A DNA stretch of 64,000 nt. Source: Seiridium cupressi. Taxonomy: Eukaryota; Ascomycota; Sordariomycetes; Amphisphaeriales; Sporocadaceae. Positions 9,055 to 22,201 of this stretch are shown here, one piece after another. Within the stretch, counting starts at the first letter, position 1, and every line of letters begins with the position of its first letter. The notes under the pieces are model-generated. The model searched no databases. It saw only the letters and a list, made by a program, of their open reading frames with translations, and was not told where the DNA came from. The translations under genes were made by a program, and so were the position numbers. Location: the NCBI GenBank assembly GCA_036674765.1, contig JARVKI010000024.1, forward strand, positions 248,001-312,000. The letters are read 5' to 3'.

Positions 9055-12000
9055 TGTGATGTGTTGTGTTTGTAAGGATCGAGTTGCTATGTGGTCGTGC
9101 GATCACGGAAGGGTAGAAGCGAATCTCGTCGCCCAGACTTATCCTGGAAGCTGCTGTCGATATGTAGGGCGTAGAGCGGTATTTGCGACTAGTGGTATAT
9201 GGCTGTGTGTCTTGATTTCAGGATTCGTGGGAACATCTGGCGTGGTGCAAGGAAAAGAGGTAGTGAGTGTCTTGGTGGTGGATTAGCTGTCTGCTACAAA
9301 AGGCCAGTTTGGAGTCTTCCTTCCGCCGGACCTCAGCTTTTGCTGGACACGTAGCAGTGATACGCCGATAAGACGAGGCTTGCTTGTCCTTATCGCTAGC
9401 GTTGCAGCCCACCAGCGGCAAGGCTAAAGTTAATGGGGACAGTTTTTGCGGGGAAACGATTAGCACTGTCCCATTGGATCTCAGCGGCGTGACGTTGAAG
9501 TCAGATCCTGAAAGAGCCTCCTCTGGATAAAGGTGCTATCAAATTGCTGTACTAACTCCGCTGCGCCGTCCACAAGCCGAGGCTGTCGTTTTCGGGGAAT
9601 TTTCTCCAACATAGCTCGAGTATCACAAGATTCGCACACCATAGATGACCGCTAGTCAACGGCACAATGCAGGTGATCAGTCAGATTCAACGACGTCGGG
9701 TCCAAATTATTTACACCTTTTCTCCAATAGACGTGGGGGTCTTGTTCACGGAGAAGTGACTCCCACCCACGAACACATCCACGTAGTGGCAGCAGCCTTT
9801 GCAGATGCGCCTTGCTTCATCGTTGCCTGAAAATTTGCTGAAGATATGCAGGTCTACCCCTGGAAAATGAGCTGCAGGACATCTCTGCCTAGTGTAGATG
9901 GGGACTGGGCAAGGCTTGTTGAGTAAACGTCAGGCGTCTGGCATTCCCATCTCGCCGTTTAGTTTCTACTAGCAAAAGCAAACTTGCTTACATCACCAGT
10001 CTGTGGTACAAAGCCCATTCATCCGAAAACGCCTCTGAATGTACCGGTACATACATGGGTTGCCGGGACGCGCCGCTCCCGACGCATTCGTGAGATCTAC
10101 TTCCTCTACCCTGTCTCCCTGCTGCATGATGCAGAATGCATCTCGACTTCGACACTCGGGTACGTCGCCCGCCAGACGTGCCCTGTGAGGATTATAGATC
10201 GCTCTGTTACAGAACGACTACGGGCTCAACTGTTTCACAAGGGCTTCAAGTGTCGGGTCTACAACACCGTACATCCAAGGGCGGTGTGTAAGTAGGCCTT
10301 CATGCGTCTGCTCCATATAAGCGCGGTCATCCTGTAGTGCATCACAATATTCTCACCGGTCTTGCATCGCGCTCCAATAACGTGACTGGGTCGGCCACGG
10401 AAGCGTTTCCGGCCAAGATTTTGTCATAACTTGAGTCCTTGATCCATCCCCCAGAAAGACATACCTGCAGCACGTACGATTGAGTTTACCGCCATCAGGC
10501 CCCTTCAATGATACATCACAATCGTTACTTGTCAAGAATGTATAAGCAGAGCATATCTGGTGGCGTTAAACTGTTGAGAACCCAAGCCCGTCCAACTCAC
10601 AACCAACCAATATATACCGTTGCAGATATGTACGAAGCCGTATGCATGGTGATATGTCTCCGCATAATGCTGTTTCCGGCGAGATATGAGATGAGATCAA
10701 CTTCACCTCGGTCTAGATTCGAGTCATGCATATTTTGACTCGAGGTGTAATTAGAGCCCGACGCCAACTCACAATGATTTGCCTCATATGGGTATATTCC
10801 TCGTGAACAGCAACAATCGGGTGTCTCTTGCAAAACTTGGCGTACAACGCGGCTGCCTTGCTTGCTTCGTGGATGAATGCAACAGAAATACCATACTTCC
10901 CCGGACGATGAAGGCCAATGGCTCCTTTGCAGCTCATAAGGGGATGTCTCACACGAAGCAGCATATCACTTCTCAGAAGTCCGGCTGCACGCCAACATCA
11001 TCTCTCCCCACCTTGCGATGCGTTATCACCATTGAGAGGCCACGAAATTACTGTCTGTCTCAGAAGTCACGGGGCTTCAGAGCATGCGGTGATTAGAGAT
11101 CGTCATCTCTCAGCCGGGCATCATGCCTTATTGTTCCCTCGCTTGGGAACGACAACATCAGACCACGTGTTTCGCAAGCTTCACTTTGCCAACAACGACT
11201 TGGCTCGCTCTTGCAGCCCGATCTTCTGCTTAGGTACCTTGAGGTCCCCCTCATTCTACAATCCGAGAGCGTCATAGAGTGATCACTGATTTCCTCATGC
11301 GAGTCCTAAATTGTCTTTGGGAATCCCTAGAGGTGACCAGAGGACGACGTGAGGCATATTATAATATTTGTCATTCACATAGTCTACAAGATTGGCACCA
11401 GCTTCTGAGAACGGGGCGAGAGTAACTACTCAGGTATTTGACGAATGTGCCAATGTGCCAATGTCTCATTGTCTGCTGAGCCTTGGTGTTTAAGACCTTG
11501 ATAGGATCCCTCAGGCGGATCGTAGACATACCATCCACCGTGTCAATTCCTGGCCATTCACTATAAGTCCCATTACTGGTATAGTTTCCAGCTGAAAATC
11601 CTTAATGATCACGTCAAGCAGAGACTACAGCTAGGCAGTGATTATCCTGAGTGAGAGGATATTGCCGCTGTCAGTAGACAAGAGTTGTGATCCCGAAGCT
11701 TCCGCTTTGCAGGTCCTGTCTCACATCAAAATATTTGTGTGCCTTCTTGAGAAGTTGAATGTGCTGATGCTTCCTGTGGATTGACGTTCACAGAAAGGCC
11801 GAAAGATATGTCTTCGGTTGCAGCAAATAGGTATCCCGAGAAGTTCCTTTATCAGCATGCCAAAGGGCTATGAATTGATGGTTTTGTGACCTATGTAGTT
11901 GTCCCGCTTGACTTGCAACTACAAAACCACGGTACAATCAGTTGTTGAACATTCTTTTCGACATTTTCAGTCGTTCATGCTCAGTATAGCATGGATTCTT

Positions 12001-15000
12001 TGCAACGCGCAGTCCAGCGCAGAATGAAGCCACTGAAAATGATTACAAAACTGTTCAGGGGCTTTTCGCCGAGAATGATAACGGTTGCTATCAAAGATAT
12101 CCCAGAAATGGTGTTAGATTCTCAAAGATCTTCACTTGAAGGTCACGGAGACAAACTAGCGACCACCATACTTTTACAGGAAAGGGAACGCCAAACATCG
12201 ATGCAAGCAGACACGTATTCTGCTTCCTTGTGGATCGCCCTGAACTGATTTCATGTTTGAAATCCTGTCGTACCAGGGGCGCCGGTTTTCGAACAGCCGG
12301 GGCAAAATCAGCCGTACGGTTGATGATCCCCTCCTTTGCGAATCCTTCGTATGGAGCATTTTCCACAATAGATTCAGATATTGCCATACTTGCCTCTGTG
12401 TCGAATGCTTGATGGCTGCCCGTAGATATATGCTGGTATTGATCAAGTCTCCTCTGCTCAGTATGTAGTATGGATTGTGTATTGCACTGACTCGAGCGGA
12501 GTAAGGGTGAACACGCAAGGTTTTTTCAACAGCAGTGGTTTCGGTCAGAGCATCCAGCCATATCATGCGGGAGAATTTTGTTTGCATGCACCTTGTACAT
12601 CAGAGTAACACTCCGACTAAAAGTAGAGGGAATGACCATGATAGCCATGCTATGTGCACAACACTCACCCGGTTACACGAACAGCCTGCCACCTTACGTA
12701 TTTTGTAATTTCACTGCTGGTGGAGACTCTGGGCATCCACGGATGGTGTTTTGCAACGCATTGCTTGGCCATGATGTCTATTCTGGCAAGTGTCGCCGAC
12801 GACAATCCAAGCAATTGTTGGAAGCGCTCTGCTGTTTGGCCATACTGGTTCGATAATCATGCCTTGTGGTACAGTAAGGCAATCATGGTTTTCTTCTTTC
12901 GTTTCAGGCAACTGTCGGTCTGGACGAGGACTCAACGGCAGTGTTGGGACTTCTCGGATTATCGGCGGGTACGTGACATGGATCTCCGCGTGTCGGTGAG
13001 GCATCGAGAACGTTGCTTCTGTTGCATATTTTGATTCGTTCCATCATCGTGAATGGTCGAAATCACAACCGTATCGATACATTCGGTAGTTCTTGCGATG
13101 GCCGGACAGTCCGGTACAGGTACTCGTGGTATCAGGGCACTTGCTCGACACGGACATATCTGACGAGCATGTGGCCTGGGAAGATTTGCTGTTCGTCTGA
13201 TCGGAGATCGAGAAAGAGAAAGTGCACAAGCATACTGATATGTGGTCTGCAGAAAAGACTCTAGCGACTTCGTATCCACTTCTGGTCTGTCCTTAGTCAG
13301 TCGGAGATCGAGGAAGGACCATCATCAATGCCACGAACGACGCGACAGGAATTCAACCAAGTACATGAGTCTAGGCGGCGAAATGGGGGATGCGGTATAA
13401 ATTACTACGATAGATCAACGCCCTCTGAGACACTCAGCGATACCGCGGAGCATCTATCGGCAGCCAAACAGCAGGAATTAGTGCTAGATAGGTAAAGTTT
13501 TGAGACAGATAACCTCGACGGAACGACCTTCACAGTTTACAATGGCGTCGAAAATTTGGGTTCACAATGGGCATTAGGAGGAGGATTTCAAAAATGATTG
13601 GTCACTGACTCACCGGTTTCAACACTGTCGACGGCATTTCGGTAAGCACCAACCAACAACAGAATACGCGCAATGGTATTTTTGCGAACACGAGTCCGCC
13701 GTTGTCACGTAGCTTGCAGTACGAGATACCAGTTGGGGTAAACTGGGTCCGAATATTGCCTTTATTTACAGTGTTGATTATTGGTAGTCAACCGCAATCC
13801 TAAATGCAATTCATTTGCCGGCAGGCCGGGAACTGAGAACGTTTGGGAGATCTCCGGGCCCATGGGTATCATGCGGCCCGTGCTCTGGTCAGACCATAAT
13901 TCGGGGTTTTGAGTTTGGGTCTGGTTCAGTAAGATTACGTACTCAGCTCCCGTTGGAATCCATCCGAAGAAGTAGCTGGCCCCAAATTGTTCGAGAATGA
14001 CTAGTATTCCTGTTGCTATCAAAGAGTCTCCCCGAGCACGAAGTGTCCCACGGCGATGACAACGCCTTTCACGAACGTTTCCCCAACATAATGATTGACT
14101 CTATACCAGCCTTCAAGACTTTGGAAATAGTGTCTATTCCGACGAGTTGTCTGTCATAGTTATTTTCTACGTGTCCTCCTGAACGTCAAGCTGTTGTTGC
14201 GCGGAAACTTCTGTACGGATCGACCCAACACTGCACCACCAAAGACAATGTGGGATGCGCCTCCCAACGGTATTAAGCTGGGTTCGACGTTGGATATGTC
14301 TACGATTGCCGATTTCGATTCTATGTCAGCATTTGTAACCTTTGTGCCCGTCGGTACCCTCTCTCCCTCTACAGGAACAGCCTCTGCTCAGCGCGTCTTT
14401 GTCTACTTCAATAGAACAACTGACGTTTCGCGGCAACTATGATGATTGTATCATCTATTGGCTTTTACAAACGATGCCTCTCCTACGTGTAGCTTATAGT
14501 ACATAACATTGGAACAGGGTTTTAGTTGCGCCGAAACGTCAGCCTCGAAAGACGCCCGAGAGAAAACGATCATGGCTGCACAACCGTCAGCTACCTCTAC
14601 TTCGACAGACTTGCGAGACAGACGAACCAGATCTAATCAGCCGTGTAAACCTACGGGCCTTGGTTCCCAAATGCACAAAAGCAACGACAAACAAACCACC
14701 CGAGAACTAGTAAACCACCAGTTGTGATGCTTAAAGACCGCACCACAGCCCAGGACATGGAGAATGAGGAGGTTCACTACCGGGACTACTGTGGAAGTGT
14801 TGATCTTTCTCTGGATGTATGCGATGGCGAATAATCTTCTGTTCTGAGCCGATGCCCATAGTTTGTGGCCCAGAGTTCATCACTACGATCGTGCTGTGCC
14901 CTTCGCGTGTCGGACTGCCGCGCGGCAGTAGCAGGCGCGACGACAGTGTCGAGCTCCTTTGTCCAGTCAGATCCGGACTTTTAAGTGCATCCCACGCTAG

Positions 15001-18000
15001 AACTGGGTATCTCCATATCACATTGCTTCCAAATCCTGGCATCACCAATAAAATAAATTGTAGTTGATTTTGTGTTCACGCGGCCACGAGGGGGGAAATA
15101 TAGAGGCTGAGTAGTTGCAACCCATAACTAGACAGAATTGCGTAATCCTGAAACGTGTGTTTTTTATCACCCATGTAGAACCAAGAAATTGGTTCTACAA
15201 AGGAGTACTGTTATACCATAGTGAGGCGATTGGCCCATGGTTGGATCGCTTTTGCGTATACACTTGCCTACGGAAAGGTGGTTCTATCAGACCCATTAAC
15301 CTTCACTCCATGGTTGCGATGAACTCAAAATCATCCAGACTACAGTTGCAAGCCACACACAGCATAGTATTTACATGCGGGCAGCCGACTGACAATTAAA
15401 ATCACTCATGACCGCTGCGTCGTAGTCACTTTCTGAACGAACCCATGTTAAGACTAGTCACTGCTACTCTTTGGAGCTCTTATTCTCATTACAATCATTT
15501 GACACTGCATGAATTTTGTAATAATGCCCAAGGCTCAAAAATAATATCAGGCTGCACAGCACTTGACATATGGCTATCTCATGATCATCTTTACTCCGAG
15601 TTAAAGCGTCTACGTACAACAAATGACTCGGACCAGTAGCTCCTCATGTATCGTAAAGTCCATATGGTCTTGATTATCACCCACTTCTTAAGGGCTCCCT
15701 CCGGGTTGTTGGATTTCCGTGGGCGACTCTTGTTCGCATTCCCTTAGTAGCACAGCAGCAGCTTGCGACCTGATTTCGTCATCCCTTCATAAAAGTTCTA
15801 CAGCCCTATGAGAGGTCCATGTACACCCCACACCGGGTACAAACAGGAGAGACTTGATCGATTTCCTCCTGATGATTGTTGAAGACTGTATACCCCTGGC
15901 CCTGCTCGAAAGGTATTTCTGATCAAGGCGGAAGTACCGCAGCGACTTCAGAGATACATCCTGCTGACAAGCTGGAAGAGAAATTGCATGCATGCATCTG
16001 TATGGCGTCTTACTTTCTCACAGGGCACTATCCTCGAGGTACATGTGAATGTATTTCCATTGTGATAATGAGTAGCAAGATCTACCTCTGTACCTTGCCC
16101 CAAAAGCAGGCAGCCATCGAGTCGCTGCTTTGCAAACGCACAGCTAGATTGCGCCACTGCAGATATGCCTTTTGGAACAACTGATAAACGCTCGAGCTGT
16201 CATAGTGGTCACACAGCATAAGAGGCTCTGCGGTGCGACTCGAGCTTCTCTACACGATGGACTGTCTGAGACTCCTGTTTGTGCAACTCGTGATGCTTCT
16301 TGGTCTTAGTCGTAGCGGGTGCATGCTAGTAAGCTGGTTCGGGGAATTGTTACGACCCTGACTCGTGCGACCTGTACTCCTTTCCTGCACGGCGATGATG
16401 GTGGCATCAGTCAGATGATCTTCCGTGACTGTGTCTTATTGGTAGCATCGATGTCAATCACTCAGGTAAAATATGTTGCAGTGAACGTGGCACTTGACCG
16501 GTTTGTCCCATGTATATCTATTCGGAAATTATGGCGGTGGGAATTATGCTTAGGTATTCTTTACGTACACAAGTATGTCTTGAGAACTGGGGTAATACAG
16601 AGTAGTGTCAGGGAAACACTAGAACGCCTCCAATTCAAGACGCTTCTCGATATCCAGTCTTCCCGAACGTATCATATTTTAAAACAACGGAGGAAAAAAA
16701 GGTTCCGGGCTGTATGGGGAGCTAGGGGTTGAAGATGGCTGCCTTGATCCTCCGTAGCATATCCGGACGCTGTGAGCAAGTGTATAGAAAACACCGGCGC
16801 CTCCAAGCCACTGATTGGTGCAACAAGAAGTTGAAGCGCTTTATATGGAGGAGTTGCTATTTGATGGATAATCTCTTATCAATGTTGCATCGTCCAATCG
16901 TGTTCCGTTGCTCGATGTAAGCAAGCATGAAGATCTAGATGGGCGCCTTCTCGGAAACTACCAGTTCTTTGTGGAAACCCTGGCTCTCTACTCCGGACGG
17001 AGACGTGGGTTTGCATGGATAGTCATATTCTTGAAGACCAATTACATATTACAGTCGAGTCGACGGCGCCTCGTCACTTAGCCAGGCTCTCTGTGCGTAT
17101 CCGTCCCAGCAGGACTTGGCATATGTATCGCATACTGCAAGCGACGTCACATGCATCATAGGCATATATTCTAGTTCCTCGAGGACTATACTAGAAGTCC
17201 TGCTTTACTTTTGTTTTTGTTTTATTTTGTTCTGGTCTCTGAGGGCCAAACCGCTCTCACTTTTGAATGCCGAGAGCACCACAGACCGCGTAGGCCAAGT
17301 GCCGGCATTGGCGGAATTAACCTTACTGCGCAACGACTCCTCGTGGCGACTATGAGAGCAGAAGAAAGTGAGCAATGAGGGCTCAACCTGGACAATGATC
17401 ATACGATTTCACGATTGTGGCTGGAGATGGTGTGAATCCTCGTCCTGAGACAAGCGAGTAAGGAAGGTCGCTTGCACCACTCGTTGCAAGCGGATGCGCT
17501 AGTATAGAAGATTTGCTGCAACTAGGACCATCCTCTCTGACATGCAGTCTACTAGTTGGGAAGCCAACGATGATCCGTGGTGCCGCTGCCATACTCAAGA
17601 GGCATTAGGTAAGCAGCGCTAGTTTGTATCTCGCATAGTGCTAGGCCGGGACTTTTTGTTTCTCGGTTCGTGGGGATGCCCACGGCATTAGTGCTTTTCC
17701 TCTCTGCCTTCCCATTCGCCTGGGTTTGCCTCGATAAGGCGGGAGAGATATTGCGGAGCCGCGCCAATCGCAAGTTGAGACTATACTCTGCATAGAAGGA
17801 GAGTTGGACAGGGGTAGGAGAGGGTCAAAGCTACATAGAGCTTTCCTTTTCTAGGCAATAGTACTCAGTTCAGTTGACATCACAGCTGGCACACATTTTT
17901 AGATTAGCCGTTTTGTTTTCGAAAGTTCGGAAGGGAACAGAGTTTCAGAATTGCTTTTCTCCAACGACAGCTAAGAAGGATGCGCTATCAAAACAATCTA

Positions 18001-18039
18001 GAACGAAAAACTAATGCAGAACGAGAGAATCTTCGTATC
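9055..18039. other. Gene-poor stretch of about 9 kb
   Basis: No open frame exceeds about 140 codons, and none could be chained by splice signals into a recognisable protein. A few peptides look protein-like in isolation (minus 10713-10964; plus 12790-12890, with an apparently hydrophobic segment; minus 13762-14022), but each is short and interrupted, so old gene or transposon relics are possible. No terminal repeats, tRNA or rRNA were recognised. Composition is mixed rather than uniformly AT-rich, so there is no clear RIP-block signature by eye. Confidence 0.5.
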
Positions 18040-19594
18040 TCATACCAAATCCTCCTCCAGACCGCCAATCTTTGTCTCGTCCTCTTTCGCCAAGCGAGGC
18101 TCGCCGCGCGTCCCATGATCGGCCTCGACTGCGTCGCCATTCGGGCTACCACCATGATCATTACCAGTGCCGCAGTCATCGTCATCTTCCGGCTCGTCAT
18201 CTGGCACGAATGCCGCAGTCCCACTGTTGTACTTGGACTCGATATAGGCGGGCATGGGTATGAGGGGGTAGCTGTGGTTGATGATCTTCTTGGACCGCCT
18301 GCCGAACGTGCAGTCCCATATCAAATGCATGCCGTCAGGAACGGGCCAGGCCAGAGCTGCGTTGCGCAGCCATAGTCTGACGAGGTGGCGCGATGAGCTC
18401 TCACCATCTTTGTAGCCTTCGCGTGAGTGAAGCATGTTCCAGTTGTTGAAATAGACCAAGTCACCTGGGCGGTGGTCGAGCTTGACCTGGTGCTTGCGAG
18501 CCACATTCTGCAGGATCACCAGTGCCATTTCCTGCTCCAAGGTAAGCGGTGGGGCCCTGTTGTCCTCACGCGGACCGATGCGAGCCGGGTCCATGGAGAA
18601 CATCAGATTACCTCCGTGGTATTCCAGGAGCGGGCTAAGAATATAGCCCCTAGTGCTACTGCAATGCAGCGTCAATCAGCTGCTACATTGATTTCGTGCA
18701 ACGGGTCTGCTCCGTACCTTCTTATAGGCCAGTTAGGTTTAGCCAATGCATGCAGGACCAAGGGGTTAGACTGCATTAGGTCGTTGTAGATGGCGCGGAT
18801 GGGAGACACACAGGTTTGCCCGCCCTCAACGGCGCATTCACGAACTTGAAGCGCGAGAATGTCTGTGCCCATGTCGGTGTGGAAAGGCTGGACGAGGTCA
18901 GTATGGCCAATTCGGGAATCCCAAGCGTACTCACCAAAGGTTCGTTTGTATGAATGCCATGGCGTTTCTCTTTCGGCACAGTCCATGTCTTCTTATCTAC
19001 TACGTGCGCTGGTTGGAAACAGTCTTAGATCCGGATTCATCATAACAATGGGATTATGCAGAGGAGACTTACTGAGCATTGCTCCCCGCGAGGACTGGAC
19101 CCCACGCTGTCCGCCAAGGTAGCTGGAGACACCAAGGTAGATGACCGAGTGGTCTTCGAGTATATACTTCTTCGGGTCGAGACCTCTGATGACGCAAACT
19201 CCATGCCCATAATGGATCTCCACGGCGCAGCGGTCGAGCAGAGGACCAAGCGTCGGCAATGGGAATTTGTCACGGTCTACTTCATCACCGTCAAGTTCAT
19301 AAGCTGGAACGTGGTCAGCTTGAATATGTCAGAAGATGTAAACCGTCTCGTACCTTTGAACTGTGCCAGTGCCTGCTCAATCTCAGCGACATGATATTGA
19401 TCAAGATGGAGATAATGAATCTGGCATTGCCCGTAGGGCTCACCGTTGGAACCTTGAACACATTGAACGAACCCCGGTGGTGGTGGGCATGTTCCCTCCT
19501 TTTGAAACAAATGATCAAAGGGGACTTCAGTATAGGATCTTGGCCAAGCGTCAGAGACGCTTTGCAAAGCAACGGAATGGAAGTGAGCTGTCAT
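18040..19594 (-). CDS. TauD/TfdA-family Fe(II)/2-oxoglutarate dioxygenase
   Basis: Five exons (minus): 19594-19354, 19303-19073, 19008-18935, 18887-18718, 18658-18040. All phases close, giving 444 residues; the introns are 47-64 nt. The metal-binding H185-x-D187 is preceded by N-E-P-L-P-F. The third ligand H316 lies in W-N-M-L-H-S-R, and R329 (S-R-H-L-V-R) fits the 2-oxoglutarate arginine. The family oxidises small substrates (taurine, gamma-butyrobetaine-like or secondary-metabolite intermediates) using Fe(II), O2 and 2-oxoglutarate; the substrate here is unknown. No targeting signal is seen, so it is probably cytosolic. The last 50 residues are an unusual acidic, D/E/G-rich tail. A second acceptor 9 nt away at 19000 would also keep the frame at intron 2. 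The neighbouring Zn2Cys6 gene is 2.6 kb away. Confidence 0.85.
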
Positions 19595-22201
19595 TTTACT
19601 CCGAGGATAGACAGAGAAAAGATGGCAGAAGCTATCATCGGCGGATGATGCGCCACTATTTAAGAAGAACTTTCCTCTAAGGCCGGTAGATGCAATGGCT
19701 TTGTGCTACGAGTTCTGTTCGGCTCATATACTAGGGGTCTGTACTCGAGTATATGTACATGTGCCAGTACGAACATCTTACTATGATACCATTTGCCATC
19801 GCGTGACCAATAATAAGAGTCGTCCAGTACTTTTCGGGACGTGGTCCATAAAGATTAAAGGGGAGCACAAAAGAAAGTTTTAGGTTGTTGAGTGGGTCCC
19901 GCGTATGCCAAGAGGCTCAAGTTCAAATCGAGCAGGCGACACATGCCTTCACTATATGGAAGTCGCCCAAACGGGTTTACTACAAGGACATATACTTAAG
20001 GGGTACGATTCGATTTGAAGAAATCGGATGCTGCTCGAACTTGGGGTCGTCGTGCAATCGGACCCCAACTCCCCCCCCTCCCCCTCTGATATCCCCAGGC
20101 TCCCCGGACACGGGATTTCTGGTGTGCCATTCGGAAGATACTCCTTGGCCAACCAGCGAAGACGCATTATCTCAAGAACATCTGGCGGCATGGGAAAAGC
20201 TTCGACGAGTGCCGTGGGTCCGAGGTCAGGACAAGGGTGGCAAAACTACAAACCGGCTTCCATGTTTGGGGCATGTTCCAAGCTCGAGGAGCCCAGAAGC
20301 AACAGGTTGCAACAGCAGAAACGCATATCAGCATCATCGCAATACTTCCATGATTGTTTTTCAGTAGCCGGTATCTAGGTGCGGAGACCGGTGGTGAGGA
20401 TTGTGATTGGGGACGACTGGGAAATATCCAGGTTGCCGTTGACGTGGCTCCAGCGGCGAGAATCGGTTGCAGCCGGGCGTATTTCCCAATTCTGCACATG
20501 ATGGTATAAAAACGACCACGTTGGGCAAAACTTGTTGAGTTCGAGTCCTGCAGCAACGTCTGAGCCAGGGAGTTCGAGATGACAGCTGACGTATCTTGGC
20601 ACCCGTGTTGGCCGTTGTAGAGTAAAGGATCCAATGACCGGGATTTGGCAAAAAGATTCAGCAGCAAACAAAAACTACACTAAAAAACAAACCAGCGACG
20701 TCGACAACGTGCAGACCTGGTCGGGAGCCATATGCATCCCAGCCGCTGTTGAAGGCGACCTACACCGTCTTTGGTGAACCGGTCTGCACCTAATGCATAA
20801 GCGTGGGCGGGCCTAACCGAGGAAACTAGCAGCTAGCTCTCCTAAGTACAGACAGAATGCATGGCCTGACATGTGCGCATGGATGGTCGATTGCCATGTC
20901 TATATGGGGGGGTGGATGGGAAGAAGAAGGAAGTAGTGATGTGGATACGTGATGACAGAGGCAGCGGTCGTCGTTGAATGTCGGATCTTCAGCCTTGCAT
21001 CGGTGTCTCGGCGATCCACATTGTGCCAGGCAAATGCGCGTGGATCTCGGCGTCGGCCATTGGGCGGCGTAGGGCAGCGACCCACCTTTTCCCTCTGTAG
21101 AAGCAATGGAATTGAGTTTTCGAGAAGTTCCCTTGCCTGGGTCCCAGGGGCGCCTCGGTGGGACTCGGGACGACCCTCACGACTTTGGGGGGCCACTTGT
21201 GGGGGTCCTTTTCTTTCTCGAAACCCGGGGTCGAGGAAAGGGAACGGTGGTGGCCTCGCCGTGACCTGTTGCTTTTTCGCACGCTCGCTGAGTGATCAAA
21301 TGGTGAATCAGCACACCGGGCCTGCAGAACTGCCTGTCAACTGCTTTTTCCATGGCGTCCACGAGGAACAACGTGCACCTGCGCATGGTCCCCTGCAACA
21401 ACTGAGGGAGAGGCGGTCACCTTTCGCGCGCGGCTGAGGGGAGATTAGGACGCGGAAAAGCAATTCCCACGTCTGCTTCGGCAACGTTCAAGCCTAAAGC
21501 TTGACGGTTAACCACATGAACTCTTGTTTTCCTGAACCTCGTGGTCCAGAGACCTGCACTGCGGTGCATTACACGCGCAGAAGGCGACGCCGCGACCACT
21601 CTTCTGCTGCCAAGGCCATCCCAGAATAGTCATCCCGATATGCTTCATTCTGACTGACTCTCGACCTCTGCCATGCCCCAGACCTAAGATCCCTGGCGTC
21701 CATTGCGGTCGCTAAAGGCAAAACACGACTGCGCGAGCTCGTTGTCGTACATACTGCCACACCGGTCATATCTAGCTGCCTTACCGGTTTCATTCTCCAC
21801 CCTAATAGGTAACTGCGTCTTACTCGCTGGCGGCGAAATTTGGGATCCGCGGTACCACGACGACTGAGGCCAGAGCCCGCCGGTACTGAACGTGTCCGCC
21901 AGCGCCCCGCTGGCCCGGCCCTCATCATGGACAGCTCTACTGTGTCCATGGTGCATCCCGCCGTACATGCTCCTGTAAAGACCCTGCCTCCCCCTCCCCC
22001 CCATTCCAACCACTGAGAGTTGAGGACGTTGACAAGCGTGCGCAGAGGGCGAGAAAAAGGGCTCGGCCCGGGTCGTCCCCAGCCTACTCGAGAACCAAAT
22101 CGAAACGTGATGGAAAGCCTGTAAAGAGAGGCAAATCCGAGGCCGTAATATCATACAGTCCTGTCGGGCTCCCCGAGGTCGCTTATTGGCACTCCAGCAT
22201 T
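19595..22201. other. Divergent intergenic region of 2.6 kb
   Basis: Separates the dioxygenase from the Zn2Cys6 regulator, which are transcribed away from each other. It contains a C-rich tract near 20070-20095 and several unsupported frames on both strands. The last kilobase may be a long leader of the regulator gene. Confidence 0.5.

Noticed and set aside
8376..9286. Plus-strand frames opposite Sec72
   Set aside because: Antisense shadows of a GC-rich gene with a clear TPR protein on the minus strand.
12174..12587. Minus-strand 137-codon frame with an L-R-V-H-P motif resembling a P450 K-helix
   Set aside because: No E-x-x-R at the right spacing, no heme-binding Cys motif downstream, and no connecting exons.
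12780..13000. Plus-strand hydrophobic peptides that could be joined by a 34-nt intron
   Set aside because: The intron would be shorter than any other here and the joined piece has no start, end or family.
18072..18789. Plus-strand frames across the dioxygenase
   Set aside because: Shadows of the five-exon minus-strand gene, whose metal ligands and phases all agree.
20167..20667. 166-codon minus-strand frame
   Set aside because: No motif, and other frames on both strands overlap it; amino-acid make-up is not protein-like.
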